DNA of 64,000 bases from Bosea sp. BIWAKO-01 (GTDB taxonomy: Bacteria > Pseudomonadota > Alphaproteobacteria > Rhizobiales > Beijerinckiaceae): the NCBI RefSeq assembly GCF_001748145.1, contig NZ_BCQA01000002.1:124001-188000 (forward strand), written 5' to 3'. The position numbers and the translations under genes are program-made. The notes below the pieces were generated by a model. It saw only the letters and a list, made by a program, of their open reading frames with translations, did no database searches and was not told the origin of the DNA. Positions 24,883 to 34,250 of this stretch are shown piece by piece. Each line of letters starts with the position of its first letter. Within the stretch, counting starts at the first letter, position 1.

Positions 24883-26282
24883 CCGGAAACGAGACCGATC
24901 TCCTGATCGTCGGCGCCGGCCCCGCCGGCATGGCCGCGGCCGTGACCGCGCGCAGCCACGGCCTCTCCGTGCGCGTCGTCGACGATCAGCCTGCGCCCGG
25001 CGGCCAGATCTGGCGTGGCATCGAGACCGTCGCGGCGACGCCGCGGCTGGCACGTCTCGGCGAGGCCTATCGGGCCGGAGCGGACAAGGCTGCCGCCTTC
25101 CGTTCCTGCGGCGCGCTCTATGAGCCGGAGAGCCAGCTCTGGCAGATCGAGCCCGGCTTTCGCGCCTTCCTGACGCGCGAGGGCCAGGCGCGCCGCGTGG
25201 CGGCACGGGCGGTCATCCTCGCCACCGGTGCACAGGAGCGCCCGGTGCCGTTTCCGGGCTGGACGCTGCCAGGCGTGCTGACGGTCGGCGCGGCGCAGAT
25301 CCTGCTGAAGACGGCCGATTCCGTGCCGTCGGGCCCCGTCTGGATCGCCGGCTGCGGGCCGCTGCCGCTGCTCTACGTGACACAGCTGCTCGCGGCGGGC
25401 GGCACGATCGCAGGCTTCCTCGACACCACGCCGCGCGGGCGCATCCCTGCGGCGCTGCGCCATCTGCGGCAGGGGTTCAGTCGCCTCGGCGATCTCGCCA
25501 AGGGCCTGTCCTGGTCGCTCGCGCTGAAGCGGGCCGGGTTCCCGGTTATCCGCCATGTCGCGGAGCTTCGCGCCGCGGGGGAAGGGCGGCTTGAAAGCCT
25601 GCATTACCGCACGCAGGACGGAGGCAAAGGCGAGGTCGCCGCCGAGGTGCTGCTGGTCCATGAGGGCGTGGTGCCGAATATCCATGTTCCGCTCGCACTC
25701 GGCTGCGCGGTGAGCTGGCATGCCGGCCAGCACTGCTATGTCCCGGAGCTCGACGGCTGGGGCGAGACCTCGCAGGCGAATGTCTTCGTCGCGGGCGACG
25801 GTGCCGGCATCGGCGGCGCCGAGGCGGCCGAACCGCGCGGACGGATCGCCGCGCTGCGCGTCGCCGCCAGGCTGGGCAGGCTCGGCGAAGGTGCCGCAGA
25901 CGCCGCCGCCCGGACGGAGCGGGAAAGGCTCGCCCGCGCGCTCTCCCTGCGCCCCTTCCTCGATGCGCTCTATGCGCCGCGTCCGCAGGTCTTCGCGCCC
26001 GTCGATGAGACGCTGGTCTGCCGCTGCGAGGAGGTCACGGCCGGCGAGCTGCGCGCCCGCGCCGTGCAGGGCCGGCCCGGCCCGAACCAGATCAAGGCCT
26101 TCACCCGTGCCGGCATGGGCCCCTGCCAGGGTCGGCAATGCGGCTACACCATGGCCCATATCATCGCGGCGGCTCAGGCGCGTCCGGTCGGGGAGGTCGG
26201 CTTGCAACGCATCCGCCCGCCGCTGAAGCCGGTGACGCTCGGCGAGCTGGCGAGCCTGGACGACCGGGAGCCGGCGGCATGA
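24879..26282 (+). CDS. NAD(P)/FAD-dependent oxidoreductase, large (alpha) subunit
   Basis: A 467-residue protein. The first FAD-binding Rossmann motif is LLIVGAGPAGMAAAV (about 8-22); ILATGAQERPVPFPGW and VWIAGCGPLPLLY mark the second dinucleotide fold; NVFVAGDGAGIGGAEAAEPRG is the C-terminal FAD-binding motif. The last 90 residues hold a BFD-like cluster: C-R-C-E-E at about 380, then GPCQGRQCGY some 35 residues on, which should bind a further 2Fe-2S cluster. This matches HcnB/OoxA/SoxA-alpha-like subunits. It is coupled by ATGA overlaps on both sides. Confidence 0.88.
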   Translation: MTGNETDLLIVGAGPAGMAAAVTARSHGLSVRVVDDQPAPGGQIWRGIETVAATPRLARLGEAYRAGADKAAAFRSCGALYEPESQLWQIEPGFRAFLTREGQARRVAARAVILATGAQERPVPFPGWTLPGVLTVGAAQILLKTADSVPSGPVWIAGCGPLPLLYVTQLLAAGGTIAGFLDTTPRGRIPAALRHLRQGFSRLGDLAKGLSWSLALKRAGFPVIRHVAELRAAGEGRLESLHYRTQDGGKGEVAAEVLLVHEGVVPNIHVPLALGCAVSWHAGQHCYVPELDGWGETSQANVFVAGDGAGIGGAEAAEPRGRIAALRVAARLGRLGEGAADAAARTERERLARALSLRPFLDALYAPRPQVFAPVDETLVCRCEEVTAGELRARAVQGRPGPNQIKAFTRAGMGPCQGRQCGYTMAHIIAAAQARPVGEVGLQRIRPPLKPVTLGELASLDDREPAA

Positions 26283-27410
26283 CCGTCGAAGCGTTCGACG
26301 TTGCGGTCGTGGGCGGCGGTCTGCACGGCCTGTCGGCAGCCCTGCATCTCGCCCGCGCCGGCCGGCGCGTGGCGGTGATCGAGCGGCGCTGGACCGGCCG
26401 GCACGCCTCCGGCGCCACTGCGGCCGGCGTGCGCACATTGGGCCGCGACATCGCCGAGATCCCGATCTCGCTCGAAGCGATGGAGATGTGGCACGCGATC
26501 GAGACGATCGTCGGCGACCCTTGCGGCTTCCATGCCAATGGCCAGCTCCGCATCGCGGAGACCGTGGAGCAGATGCCGGCCTTGCTGCCAGCGCGAGGCG
26601 ACCATCCGCGGGCTCGGCCACCGGCATGAAGAGATCATCGATGCTGCAGAGCTGTGCCGCCTCGTGCCGGCCTTGAGCCCGCACTGCGTCGGGGCACTGG
26701 TGGCACGGCGCGACGGCGCCGCCGATCCCCACCGCACCATCCTCGCTTTCCGCCGCGCCTGCGAGGCGGCCGGTGTCGTCATCGCCGAGGATTGCGGCGT
26801 CGAGGCGGTCGACCGGCAGGGCCATGCCTGGCTGCTCGCCTGCGGCGAGCGCCGCTTCCGCGCGCCCGTCGTCGTCAACGCCGCCGGGGCCTGGGCCGCC
26901 CGGCTCGCGGCCCTGTTCGGCGACGAGATCGCACTCGGCGTCCGCGCTTCGATGATGATCGTGACGGAGCGCCTCGCGCCGCTGCTCGATCCGGTCGTCA
27001 GCGTCGTCGGCCGGGCGCTCTCCTTCAAGCAGTCCGACCAGGGCACACTGGTGATCGGCGGCGGCTTGCAGGGCGCAGCCGATCTCGACCGGGAGCGCAG
27101 CAGCGTCGACTTCACCGAGCTCGCCAAGGGCGCGCGGGCCGCAAGCGACCTTTTCCCCGCTGTGCGCAGCGTGCGCATCGCGCGCTGCTGGACGGGGATC
27201 GAAGCGCAGACGCGCGACCATCTGCCGGTCATCGGGGCCTCGCCGAACGCGCCTGGCCTGTTCCATGCCTTCGGTTTCTCCGGTCACGGCTTTCAGCTCG
27301 TCCCGATCGTCGGCGCGATCCTGAGCGATCTCGTCACCGAAGGAACGACGCGCCGCGAGATCGCCGCATTCGCGCCGCGGCGCCTGATGCAGGAAAGGGT
27401 CGCAGCATGA
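26279..27410 (+). pseudogene. Second DAO-type FAD oxidoreductase, frameshifted
   Basis: A second beta-like subunit in the same operon. VAVVGGGLHGLSAALHLA is the FAD motif, and MPDG-type strands occur near the end (RIARCWTGIEAQTRDHLPVIG). After EQMPALL the frame must change by +1 at about 26590 to reach TIRGLGHRHEEIIDAAEL, so the annotated product would end after about 115 residues. The two halves together give about 377 residues, normal for the family. With the frame restored it would be a paralogue of the 23487 gene, as seen in opine oxidase operons with two catalytic subunits. An assembly indel is a real possibility. Confidence 0.75.
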
Positions 27411-28351
27411 TGAGTTACGTTCTCAGGCGCGTCCTTCTCGCCGTGCCGACGCTGTTCCTGATGCTGACGGCGATCTTCGTGCTGGTGCGGCTCGTGCCGG
27501 GCGATGCCGCCTCCGTCATCCTCGGCGACCAGGCGAGCGCGGCCTCGCTCGCCGCACTCAGGGAAAAGCTCGGGGCTCGACCAGCCGGTCCCGGCCCAGT
27601 ACATCGCCTTCCTCGGCAAGGTTCTGACCGGCGATCTCGGCCAGTCGCTGAGCAGCGGCCGCAGCGTCGTCCAGGAGGTGCTGCTCGTCCTGCCTCGACG
27701 ATCGAGCTCACCGTCGCAGCGGTCGCCATCGGCCTCGTCCTTGGCCTGCCGCTCGGGGTTGCCGCCGCGCTCAGCCGCAGCGGCTGGATCGACTACGTCT
27801 CGCGCGTCGTCTCGCTGGTCGGGCTGTCCTTCCCCGCCTTCGTCTCCGGCATCCTGATGCTGATCGTCTTCTCGATTCAGCTCGGCTGGTTCCCGGTGCT
27901 GGGCAACACCAGTGGCGCCGGCAACCTTGCGGAGCGGCTGCGGGCGCTGGCACTGCCGGCGCTCAATCTCGGCATCATCATGACGGCCTATGTGATGCGC
28001 GTGACGCGCGCCGCGATGCTGGGGGTCCTGACCGAGGATTATATCCGCACCGCCCGCGCCAAGGGGGTGGGCCCGGGTCAGCTCGTGGTGACACATGCGC
28101 TGCGCAACAGCCTGATCCCGATCATCACCGTGGTCGGGCTCTATTTCGGCACGCTGATCGGCAATTCCGTGCTGACCGAGATTATCTTCAACCGCCCGGG
28201 GCTGGGCAAGCTGATCATCGGCGCGCTCAACGCCCGCGACTACACGCTGCTGCAGGGGCTGATGATCATCTTCGCCATCTGCGTCATCGTCGTGAACACG
28301 TTGACCGACTTGGCCTACGGCCTCGTCGACCCAAGGGTGAAATACACATGA
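27407..28351 (+). pseudogene. ABC permease, OppB/DppB type, with two compensating frameshifts
   Basis: An inner-membrane permease of the peptide/nickel type with about six helices. It starts SYVLRRVLLAVPTLFLMLTAIF and carries the EAA loop (RTARAKGVGPGQLVVTHALRNSLIP) that contacts the ATPase. One extra G at about 27573 shifts the frame; the correct sequence (LDQPVPAQYIAFLGKVLTGD) then runs in the next frame until about 27695, where one missing base restores it at STIELT. About 40 residues are therefore misread, which would damage the first periplasmic loop. Paired opposite indels in G/C runs look more like sequencing error than decay. The ATG overlaps the upstream stop (ATGATGA). Confidence 0.75.
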
Positions 28352-29217
28352 GCACCGTCGCCACCACGACCGTCGAAATGCGGCCGGGCGGCCTCTGGCT
28401 CGCCTTCTCGCAGAACAAGCTGGCCTGGGTCGGGCTCATCCTGCTCACGCTCATCATCTTGGTGGCGATCTTCGCGCCCTGGCTCGCCCCCCATGACCCG
28501 TTCGAGCAGAACATCGTCATGCGCCTCGAGCCGCCCTCGGCCGAGTTCTGGCTCGGCACCGACAGCTATGGCCGCGATGTGCTCTCGCGGCTGATCTACG
28601 GCGCGCGTATTTCGCTCTTCGTCGGTTTCGTCGCCATCCTGATCGCCATGCTGGTCGGCACGACGATCGGTGTGCTGGCCGGCTATATCGGCGGATTGTT
28701 CGACCAGATCGTCATGGGCGTCCTCGACGTGCTGCTCGCCTTCCCGACGCTGCTGCTCGGCCTGATGATCGCCGCCATGCTCGGCGCGAGCCTGGAGAAC
28801 CTGATCATCGCGATCGCGGTCACCGAGGTCGCGCCGTTTGCCCGTGTGGCGCGCGCTCCGACCATGACGCTGCGCCAGCGCGATTTTGTCGAGGCGAGCC
28901 GCTCCTATGGCTGCGGGCCGTTTCGGATCATGACGCGCCACATCCTACCGAACATGATCTCGGATGTGGTAGTGATGAGCTCGCTCTGGCTCGCCTCCGC
29001 GATCCGCACGGAAGCGTCGCTCAGCTTCATCGGCCTCGGCGTGCCGCCACCGGCCGCGACCTGGGGCAGCATGATCCGCGAGGGCTTCGAGAACATCCTC
29101 GATGCCTGGTGGCTCGCCGTTTTCCCGAGCCTCGCGATCCTGGCGACGGTGCTGGCGCTGAACCTTCTCGGTGATGCGCTGCGTGACGCATCCGATCCCC
29201 GGACCCGCTCGCGATGA
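28348..29217 (+). CDS. ABC permease, OppC/DppC type
   Basis: A 289-residue permease. An N-terminal helix (KLAWVGLILLTLIILVAIFAPWLAP) and the family motif WLGTDSYGRDVLSRLIYGARISL precede five further helices; the EAA loop reads FVEASRSYGCGPFRIMTRHILPN. It overlaps the OppB gene by 4 bp. With the 20793 binding protein it would form an importer for the dehydrogenase substrate. No ATPase gene follows: the operon simply ends at 29217, so ATPases must come from elsewhere or were lost. Confidence 0.9.
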   Translation: MSTVATTTVEMRPGGLWLAFSQNKLAWVGLILLTLIILVAIFAPWLAPHDPFEQNIVMRLEPPSAEFWLGTDSYGRDVLSRLIYGARISLFVGFVAILIAMLVGTTIGVLAGYIGGLFDQIVMGVLDVLLAFPTLLLGLMIAAMLGASLENLIIAIAVTEVAPFARVARAPTMTLRQRDFVEASRSYGCGPFRIMTRHILPNMISDVVVMSSLWLASAIRTEASLSFIGLGVPPPAATWGSMIREGFENILDAWWLAVFPSLAILATVLALNLLGDALRDASDPRTRSR

Positions 29218-29882
29218 GAACAATGACCGTTCTGGCCTCGGCGCTTTCGCCAAACTTGGCCGGCGTGGCAGACCTGAGCGCTCTGAGTGAGCCAGATGCG
29301 CTGTGATCACCCGTGCGCCCCGGAGCTTGGACAAGGTATCGGCGGCACGGTCGTCCGATTTGTGTTGGGGTCAAGTTTCGGGCATACGAGGCACCTCACT
29401 CTGCCGGCCTGCCGCAGAGCGCACGGCGTCACGTCTAGGGCTTCGGCCTGAAGGTGCCGAGGCGTGAAATAGCGCCGAACGTGGTGTCCCGTAAGCCCGA
29501 GCCCGCTCGCTGCAGGCGATGCCAAGACTATTCCATACTTGACGGGAGATATTCGACTGGACCCGTCTCCAGGGCCCCATCGAGGCCATTTCGCCAATGA
29601 CCGGCATGGGTCGAGGCACCCGGATGGGCCGGCGCTTCGGCAGGCTTGCCGAAGCGAGCCCTTCCACGGGCGGCGAGCGCCTCGCGTCCTTGTCATGGCG
29701 ACTGACGGTGTGCCGACGCCATTGGCATCCGAAATCGGCGACCCTCGAGTGGTGGCTAGCGGTGCGCTCACCCGCATCGCGCGCCGTCTCATGCAACCCT
29801 TACATTCCGTAGCCAATGCTGGATCATAGCTGAGATCATGGACCGGCCGTCTGCTTTCGGGCGGTATCCCAATGTCGGCTCG

Positions 29883-29925
29883 TGGCGCATGTTCCCCGGA
29901 CAAGAGACGGGCGTTTGTGGCCCTT
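29883..29925 (+). repeat. Dispersed intergenic repeat, second type
   Basis: 43 bases that match 41384-41426 with three mismatches by my count. Confidence 0.75.
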
Positions 29926-29981
29926 CTCAGGCTCCGGCAACGTCCGCTCCCGGGCATTCTGGTTCGGCTGGCAATGGGGTG

Positions 29982-30101
29982 CGCGCCTCGCATCCGCAGG
30001 CCGCCGGCCTGGTCGAGAAAGGCCGCCATCTGCGAGGTCATCCGCCCGTAACGGGTCCCGGTCCCGACGATGATGGTGTCGTAATTCTCAACCTCGGCGA
30101 C
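29982..30101 (-). pseudogene. WrbA (NAD(P)H:quinone oxidoreductase) fragment
   Basis: Forty residues, [20 protein letters not shown] then [20 protein letters not shown], match the flavin-binding core of WrbA-type flavodoxins (I-I-x-G-T-x-T-R-x-G-x-M ... Q-x-A-x-F-L-D-Q-x-G-G-L). Upstream the match continues only in another frame (KIADIDQ) and downstream it vanishes. It is a short relic, not a gene. Confidence 0.6.
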
Positions 30102-30208
30102 TGGTCGATGTCAGCGATCTTGCATTCGCTCCCACGCAGCTCTGACGCGACCTGGTCTCCGCGGGCCGCGCTTCGGTCCGCCGCTTGGCCGGCAAAGCGC
30201 CAGTCTTT

Positions 30209-31006
30209 CTATTTAGCCTTCGTCCGTTGCCGGTAGATCTCGATGGGAATGGCGAGCACGGCGACGATCACGGTCAGCAAGGTGGCTGCTGCGGGCACGA
30301 CCGGCGTCAGCTCCTGCTTGACGTCCGCCCATATCCTGACCGGCATTGTGGCATGGCTGCCGCTGATGAACAGTGTGACCACCAGTTCATCGAACGAGAT
30401 GAAAAAGGCGAAGACCGCGCCGACGGCAATCGACGGCGCGACGGCGGGAAAGGTCACATAGGCGAAGGCCTTCGCAGGCGTCGCCCCCAGCACGCGCGCG
30501 GCCAGGTTGAGCCCCTCGCCGAGCTGGCGCAGCGCGGCCGTCATCGTGATGATGACCAGGGGAAGAGCCATCATGACGTGCATGATCAGGAGACCGGCAA
30601 AGGTGCCGTAGAGGCCTGACGCGTTGAGGAGAAGGAAGGCGCCAAGCGCCGTTATGACGGCGGGAACGATCTGGGGCACCAGGAACATCGTGCTGACCAC
30701 GAAAGCCGCCCCCCGCTGCAGCCGAACGATCGCCATCGCGGCGAGCGTGCCCAGCGCGGTCGCGAAGATGGCGGTCAGAACGCCCAGCAGCAGGCTCTTC
30801 TGGAAGGCACGAAGCCAGGCGGGGTTGGAGAATATCTCGGCATACCAGCGCCAGCTGAAGCCCCGCGGCGGGAAGACCAGATAGGTCGTGTCGCTGAAGG
30901 AGAGCGGCACGACGATGAGCAGCGGCACGACGAGATAGGCCAGGATCAGAAGGAAATAGAGCGGCAGCAGGGTGCGGCCGCAGGTGTCCCAGAGCGTGCC
31001 CTTCAC
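30209..31006 (-). CDS. ABC permease, spermidine/putrescine PotC-like
   Basis: A 265-residue permease with six helices (first LPLYFLLILAYLVVPLLIVVPLSF) and an EAA loop LAARVLGATPAKAFAYVTFPAVAPSI (split), typical of the PotC/iron(III)-type BPD transporter family. It ends with a basic tail (IYRQRTKAK) and is the last gene of the minus-strand importer operon. It overlaps the PotB-like gene by 4 bp. Substrates of such importers range from polyamines to carboxylated or aromatic compounds; the neighbouring CoA-ligase and crotonase genes hint at an organic acid, which is inference. Confidence 0.88.
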   Translation of the reverse strand: MKGTLWDTCGRTLLPLYFLLILAYLVVPLLIVVPLSFSDTTYLVFPPRGFSWRWYAEIFSNPAWLRAFQKSLLLGVLTAIFATALGTLAAMAIVRLQRGAAFVVSTMFLVPQIVPAVITALGAFLLLNASGLYGTFAGLLIMHVMMALPLVIITMTAALRQLGEGLNLAARVLGATPAKAFAYVTFPAVAPSIAVGAVFAFFISFDELVVTLFISGSHATMPVRIWADVKQELTPVVPAAATLLTVIVAVLAIPIEIYRQRTKAK

Positions 31007-31854
31007 GATCTCACTCCCCCGTCATTGGCCTTGGCGGCGAACTGTCCGAGGATGAGATAGGTTAGTCCCGCGACGCCCAACCCCGCGCCCAGCAGCACGA
31101 TGCCCAGCGCCGCTCCGAGGCCCCAGTCGAGCGTCTGGTTGATCTGCGCGGCGATCACGTTCGAGATCATAATGTCCCGCGGCCCCCCCACAAGCGCGGG
31201 CGTCACGTAGAACCCCAGCGACAGGATGAAGATCAGAATGGCAGAGCTGATCACGCCGTTCATGCTCAGCGGCAGGAACACCACCCGGAACGCCGAGGAT
31301 GGCGGCGCGCCGAGCACGCGCGCGGCCTGCATCAGGGTGCGGTTGATCTGGCTCATCGCCCCGTAGATGATCAGGATCGCGAGCGGCAGCAGCACCTGGA
31401 TTGACGCCACCAGGACGGCCCCGCGGGTGAAAATCAGCTTCAACGGCTCGTCGATGACCCCCGATCCGAGTAGCAGCAGATTGACCAGGCCTTCCCGGCC
31501 GAGAACGACGATCCAGGCGTAGGTCCGCACAAGGACGCTGACCCAGAGCGGAAAGGTGATCAGCAGCACGCAAAGCCGCTGCAGCGGACCGCTCAGCACC
31601 GACAGATAATACGCCACAGGATATCCGATGACGACGCAAAGCGCCGCAACCTGGGCGGAGAGGACGAGGGTCTGCCACAACACCAGTACGAAAAGTTCGT
31701 CGGTCAGCGCCGTCTCGAGATGCTCCGTGGTGAAGCCCTGGCCATCGAAGAGGCTCCACCGCACCACTTCGATCATCGGTATGATGAAGGCGAAGATCGT
31801 CAGCAGCAAAGGCGCCGCAAGCAGCATTGCCGTTGTCATGATGCGGTGGTTCAT
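31003..31854 (-). CDS. ABC permease, spermidine/putrescine PotB-like
   Basis: A 283-residue permease with six helices. It starts MTTAMLLAAPLLLTIFAFIIPMIEVVRW, has the EAA loop MQAARVLGAPPSSAFRVVFLPLS and ends in LTYLILGQF. It partners the PotC-like gene (4-bp overlap) and lies 30 bp after the binding-protein gene. The order on the minus strand is ATPase, binding protein, PotB, PotC. Confidence 0.88.
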   Translation of the reverse strand: MNHRIMTTAMLLAAPLLLTIFAFIIPMIEVVRWSLFDGQGFTTEHLETALTDELFVLVLWQTLVLSAQVAALCVVIGYPVAYYLSVLSGPLQRLCVLLITFPLWVSVLVRTYAWIVVLGREGLVNLLLLGSGVIDEPLKLIFTRGAVLVASIQVLLPLAILIIYGAMSQINRTLMQAARVLGAPPSSAFRVVFLPLSMNGVISSAILIFILSLGFYVTPALVGGPRDIMISNVIAAQINQTLDWGLGAALGIVLLGAGLGVAGLTYLILGQFAAKANDGGVRS

Positions 31855-31884
31855 GGTGTCAAAGCCCCTGTCTTCGCCAGCGTT

Positions 31885-32943
31885 TCAGCGAAGACGCCAG
31901 GTATCCCAGCGCCGCTGAAGCTTGGCGCGGTTCTTGGCCCAGAACTCGAAGTCGAAGGTGAACTGCTGCTTCAGGTTCTTCTCGGCGGTGGGCAGGTCCG
32001 CGCGGACCTGCTCGCTCAGCAGGGCCGGCAGCTTCGGCGACAGTCCGGGATAGCCTGTGATCTCAGCGCCGATCTTCTGGATGTTGAGATCCATGAAGCA
32101 GACGTTGAAGAACTTCATCATGTTGCTGACGTTCTTGGCGCCCTTCGGAATCGAATAGAAGGGCACGTTGAGCGAGCCGCCGCTCCAGGAGATTTCGACC
32201 GGGACCTTCTCGCTCTTCATCTGCACAACGCGGCCGTTCCAGGTGTTGGTATAGAAGACCTCACCGCTCGCCAGGAGCTGCGCCGGCTGCTGCCCGCTGG
32301 TCCAGAATACGGAGATGTTCGGCTTGATCTCGTCCAGCTTGGCGAAGGCGCGATCGACGCCCTTTGGCGTGTCGAGAACGGCATAAATCTGGTCGAGCGG
32401 CACGCCGTCGGCGAGCAGCGCGAATTCGAGGTTCTCCAGCGGAGTGTCGCGCATGGCGCGCGGGCCGGGAAAGCCCTTGACGTCCCAGAATGTCTTCCAG
32501 CCATCCACGGTCTTTCCGGCCGGGACTTTGTCGGTGCGATAGGCCAGGATCATGGAATAGACGCGGCCGGCGACTCCATATTTGTGCCGACCATTGGCGG
32601 GCATCTCGTTGTTCGGGTCGACGACCGACCAGTCGATCGGCTCGAGCCAGCCATTGTTGCTGGCGGTCACCAGGACCTCGCCCTCCGCGGGGAACATGTC
32701 CCAGAGGATGTTACCGGTCGCCTGCTGGACCTTGATCTGACCGAGCGGGTCGCTGATCGCTACCTGTTCAAGCGCGATATTGTGGCGCTCCTTCAGGAGC
32801 GGAGCGCAGTATCGGTTGTAGAAATCGGCAACCATGCCGCCATAATTGGCGATCACGACCTTTTCCTGGGAAAAGGCGGATGATGCGAGGCAGGATATCA
32901 AGAGCGCACCCGCGATCCGCAGACGCTTGTTCATTAGGCGCAT
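31885..32943 (-). CDS. Extracellular solute-binding protein, PotD-like
   Basis: A 352-residue periplasmic protein. The signal peptide (MNKRLRIAGALLISCLASSAFSQ in part) is cleaved near residue 26. The mature N-terminus EKVVIANYGGMVADFYNRY is typical of PotD/iron-binding family 1 proteins, as is IDWSVVDPNNEMPANGRHKYGVAGRVYSM, the hinge region. The ATG at 32943 follows a strong GGAGGAAA site. It delivers substrate to the PotB/PotC-like permeases. Confidence 0.88.
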   Translation of the reverse strand: MRLMNKRLRIAGALLISCLASSAFSQEKVVIANYGGMVADFYNRYCAPLLKERHNIALEQVAISDPLGQIKVQQATGNILWDMFPAEGEVLVTASNNGWLEPIDWSVVDPNNEMPANGRHKYGVAGRVYSMILAYRTDKVPAGKTVDGWKTFWDVKGFPGPRAMRDTPLENLEFALLADGVPLDQIYAVLDTPKGVDRAFAKLDEIKPNISVFWTSGQQPAQLLASGEVFYTNTWNGRVVQMKSEKVPVEISWSGGSLNVPFYSIPKGAKNVSNMMKFFNVCFMDLNIQKIGAEITGYPGLSPKLPALLSEQVRADLPTAEKNLKQQFTFDFEFWAKNRAKLQRRWDTWRLR

Positions 32944-32962
32944 GGCGATTTCCTCCTTCGGT

Positions 32963-34042
32963 TCACGACACGACGTCGACGACAAGCACGGCATCCAGGG
33001 GGTCGAAGCAAAGCCAGACCGGGTCCCCGGCCGCGAGGGACTGTGCGGGGCCACGAGGCTGGCGGAAGTAGAGCACCGTGCCCGAAGCCGTCACCGCGCT
33101 GACCGAAATCGTGTCACCGAGGAAGACCGTCTCCTGGACAGTTGCAGGAAATTCGACCTCGCGGCCTTCAGCCCGTTTCGCCGACAGCTTTTCCGGACGC
33201 AGGTTGAGGTAGAGCGGCTCGGAGCCGGCCGGGCAGGATGCCGGTGTGATCGTCAGGCCAAGCTGCGCGAGAATGACGTCGCCGCCGGAGCGCTCGGCCG
33301 GGATCACATTGGTCTGGCCAATGAAATCGGCGACGAATTTCGTCAGCGGCCGGTCGTAGAGGTCGGCGCTGGTGCCGAGCTGTTCGATCCTGCCGTTGCG
33401 GAGCACGACGATACGATCCGACATCGCCATCGCCTCGCGCTGGTCATGCGTGACATAGACGACGGTGCAACCGAGGCGGCGCTGGATCTGCTTGATCTCG
33501 AACTGCAGCGCTTCCCTCAGCTTGAGATCGAGTGCGCCGAGGGGCTCGTCCATCAGGAGCAGCGGCGGGTTGAACGAAATCGCCCTGGCGACGGCCACGC
33601 GCTGTTGCTGCCCGCCCGAGAGCTCGCGCGGCAGCCGGTGTCCCAGGCCACCGAGCCTGACAATCTCGAGAGCTTCCTCGCCTCGCCTGCGGGCCTCGCC
33701 CTTGTCCGTGCCGCGCATACGCAGCGGAAACGCGACATTGTCGAGGACGCTCATATGCGGAAAGAGGGAGTAGTTCTGAAACACCATGCCGACGCCTCTG
33801 CGCTCCGGCGGCAACGTGTGGACAGCGCGTCCGTCGATGGCGATCTCGCCGGTGTCTATGGAGATGAACCCGGCCAATGAATTGAGGATCGTTGACTTCC
33901 CCGAACCGGATTCACCGAGGATTGTCAGGAACTCTCCGCCCTGAACCACCATGTTGAAGCGGTCGAGGGCCGTGAAAGCTCCGAAACGCTTGGTGACGTC
34001 TCGAAACGCGATAGGGACACCGCGGCCGGCGCTCACGAGCAT
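32963..34042 (-). CDS. ABC transporter ATP-binding protein, PotA-like
   Basis: A 359-residue ATPase. Walker A GESGSGKST (about 45), Q-loop VFQNYSLFPHM, signature LSGGQQQRVAVARA, Walker B LLLMDEPLGALD and switch VTHDQ are all intact. The C-terminal 110 residues form a TOBE-type regulatory domain (LYLNLRPEKL, VQETVFLGDTISVSAV). It energises the Pot-type importer and is the only ABC-importer ATPase in the window. The start at 34042 (MLVSAGRGVPIAF) is the best fit to family length; the long upstream extension is not coding. Confidence 0.92.
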   Translation of the reverse strand: MLVSAGRGVPIAFRDVTKRFGAFTALDRFNMVVQGGEFLTILGESGSGKSTILNSLAGFISIDTGEIAIDGRAVHTLPPERRGVGMVFQNYSLFPHMSVLDNVAFPLRMRGTDKGEARRRGEEALEIVRLGGLGHRLPRELSGGQQQRVAVARAISFNPPLLLMDEPLGALDLKLREALQFEIKQIQRRLGCTVVYVTHDQREAMAMSDRIVVLRNGRIEQLGTSADLYDRPLTKFVADFIGQTNVIPAERSGGDVILAQLGLTITPASCPAGSEPLYLNLRPEKLSAKRAEGREVEFPATVQETVFLGDTISVSAVTASGTVLYFRQPRGPAQSLAAGDPVWLCFDPLDAVLVVDVVS

Positions 34043-34250
34043 CGGCTCCGGCGGGAATACGTGCAACGGCTGGTCGCCGATAATGTAGCGGTGTTCATGT
34101 CTCAATGGGCCCTCGCATGGCCGAGCAATCGGGTGGAGCCGGAGTGACGCCGCGGCGCGATGCCCCGCCCGGTGAAACCACGCCTCGCGTCGACGACAGG
34201 CCGGACGCTGGCAGCGTCGGAACACCCAATTGCGCTCGTGGAGGCGATGA

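Larger units (their letters stand above)
29218..30208. other. Long intergenic region with repeat and gene remnant
   Basis: About 990 bases between convergent operons. It holds a dispersed repeat at 29883-29925 and a fragment of a WrbA-like gene at 29982-30101. The rest has no coding character on either strand. Confidence 0.5.

Noticed and set aside
23457..27287. A 1276-codon open frame on the minus strand, opposite the dehydrogenase genes
   Set aside because: It mirrors four well-supported plus-strand genes. Composition is Arg/Ala/Gly/Asp-rich with no domain, as expected of antisense frames in high-GC DNA.
29307..30041. A 244-codon minus-strand frame in the 29-30 kb gap
   Set aside because: Only its first 20 residues (WrbA core) look like protein; the rest is Arg/Ser-rich and crosses the dispersed repeat.
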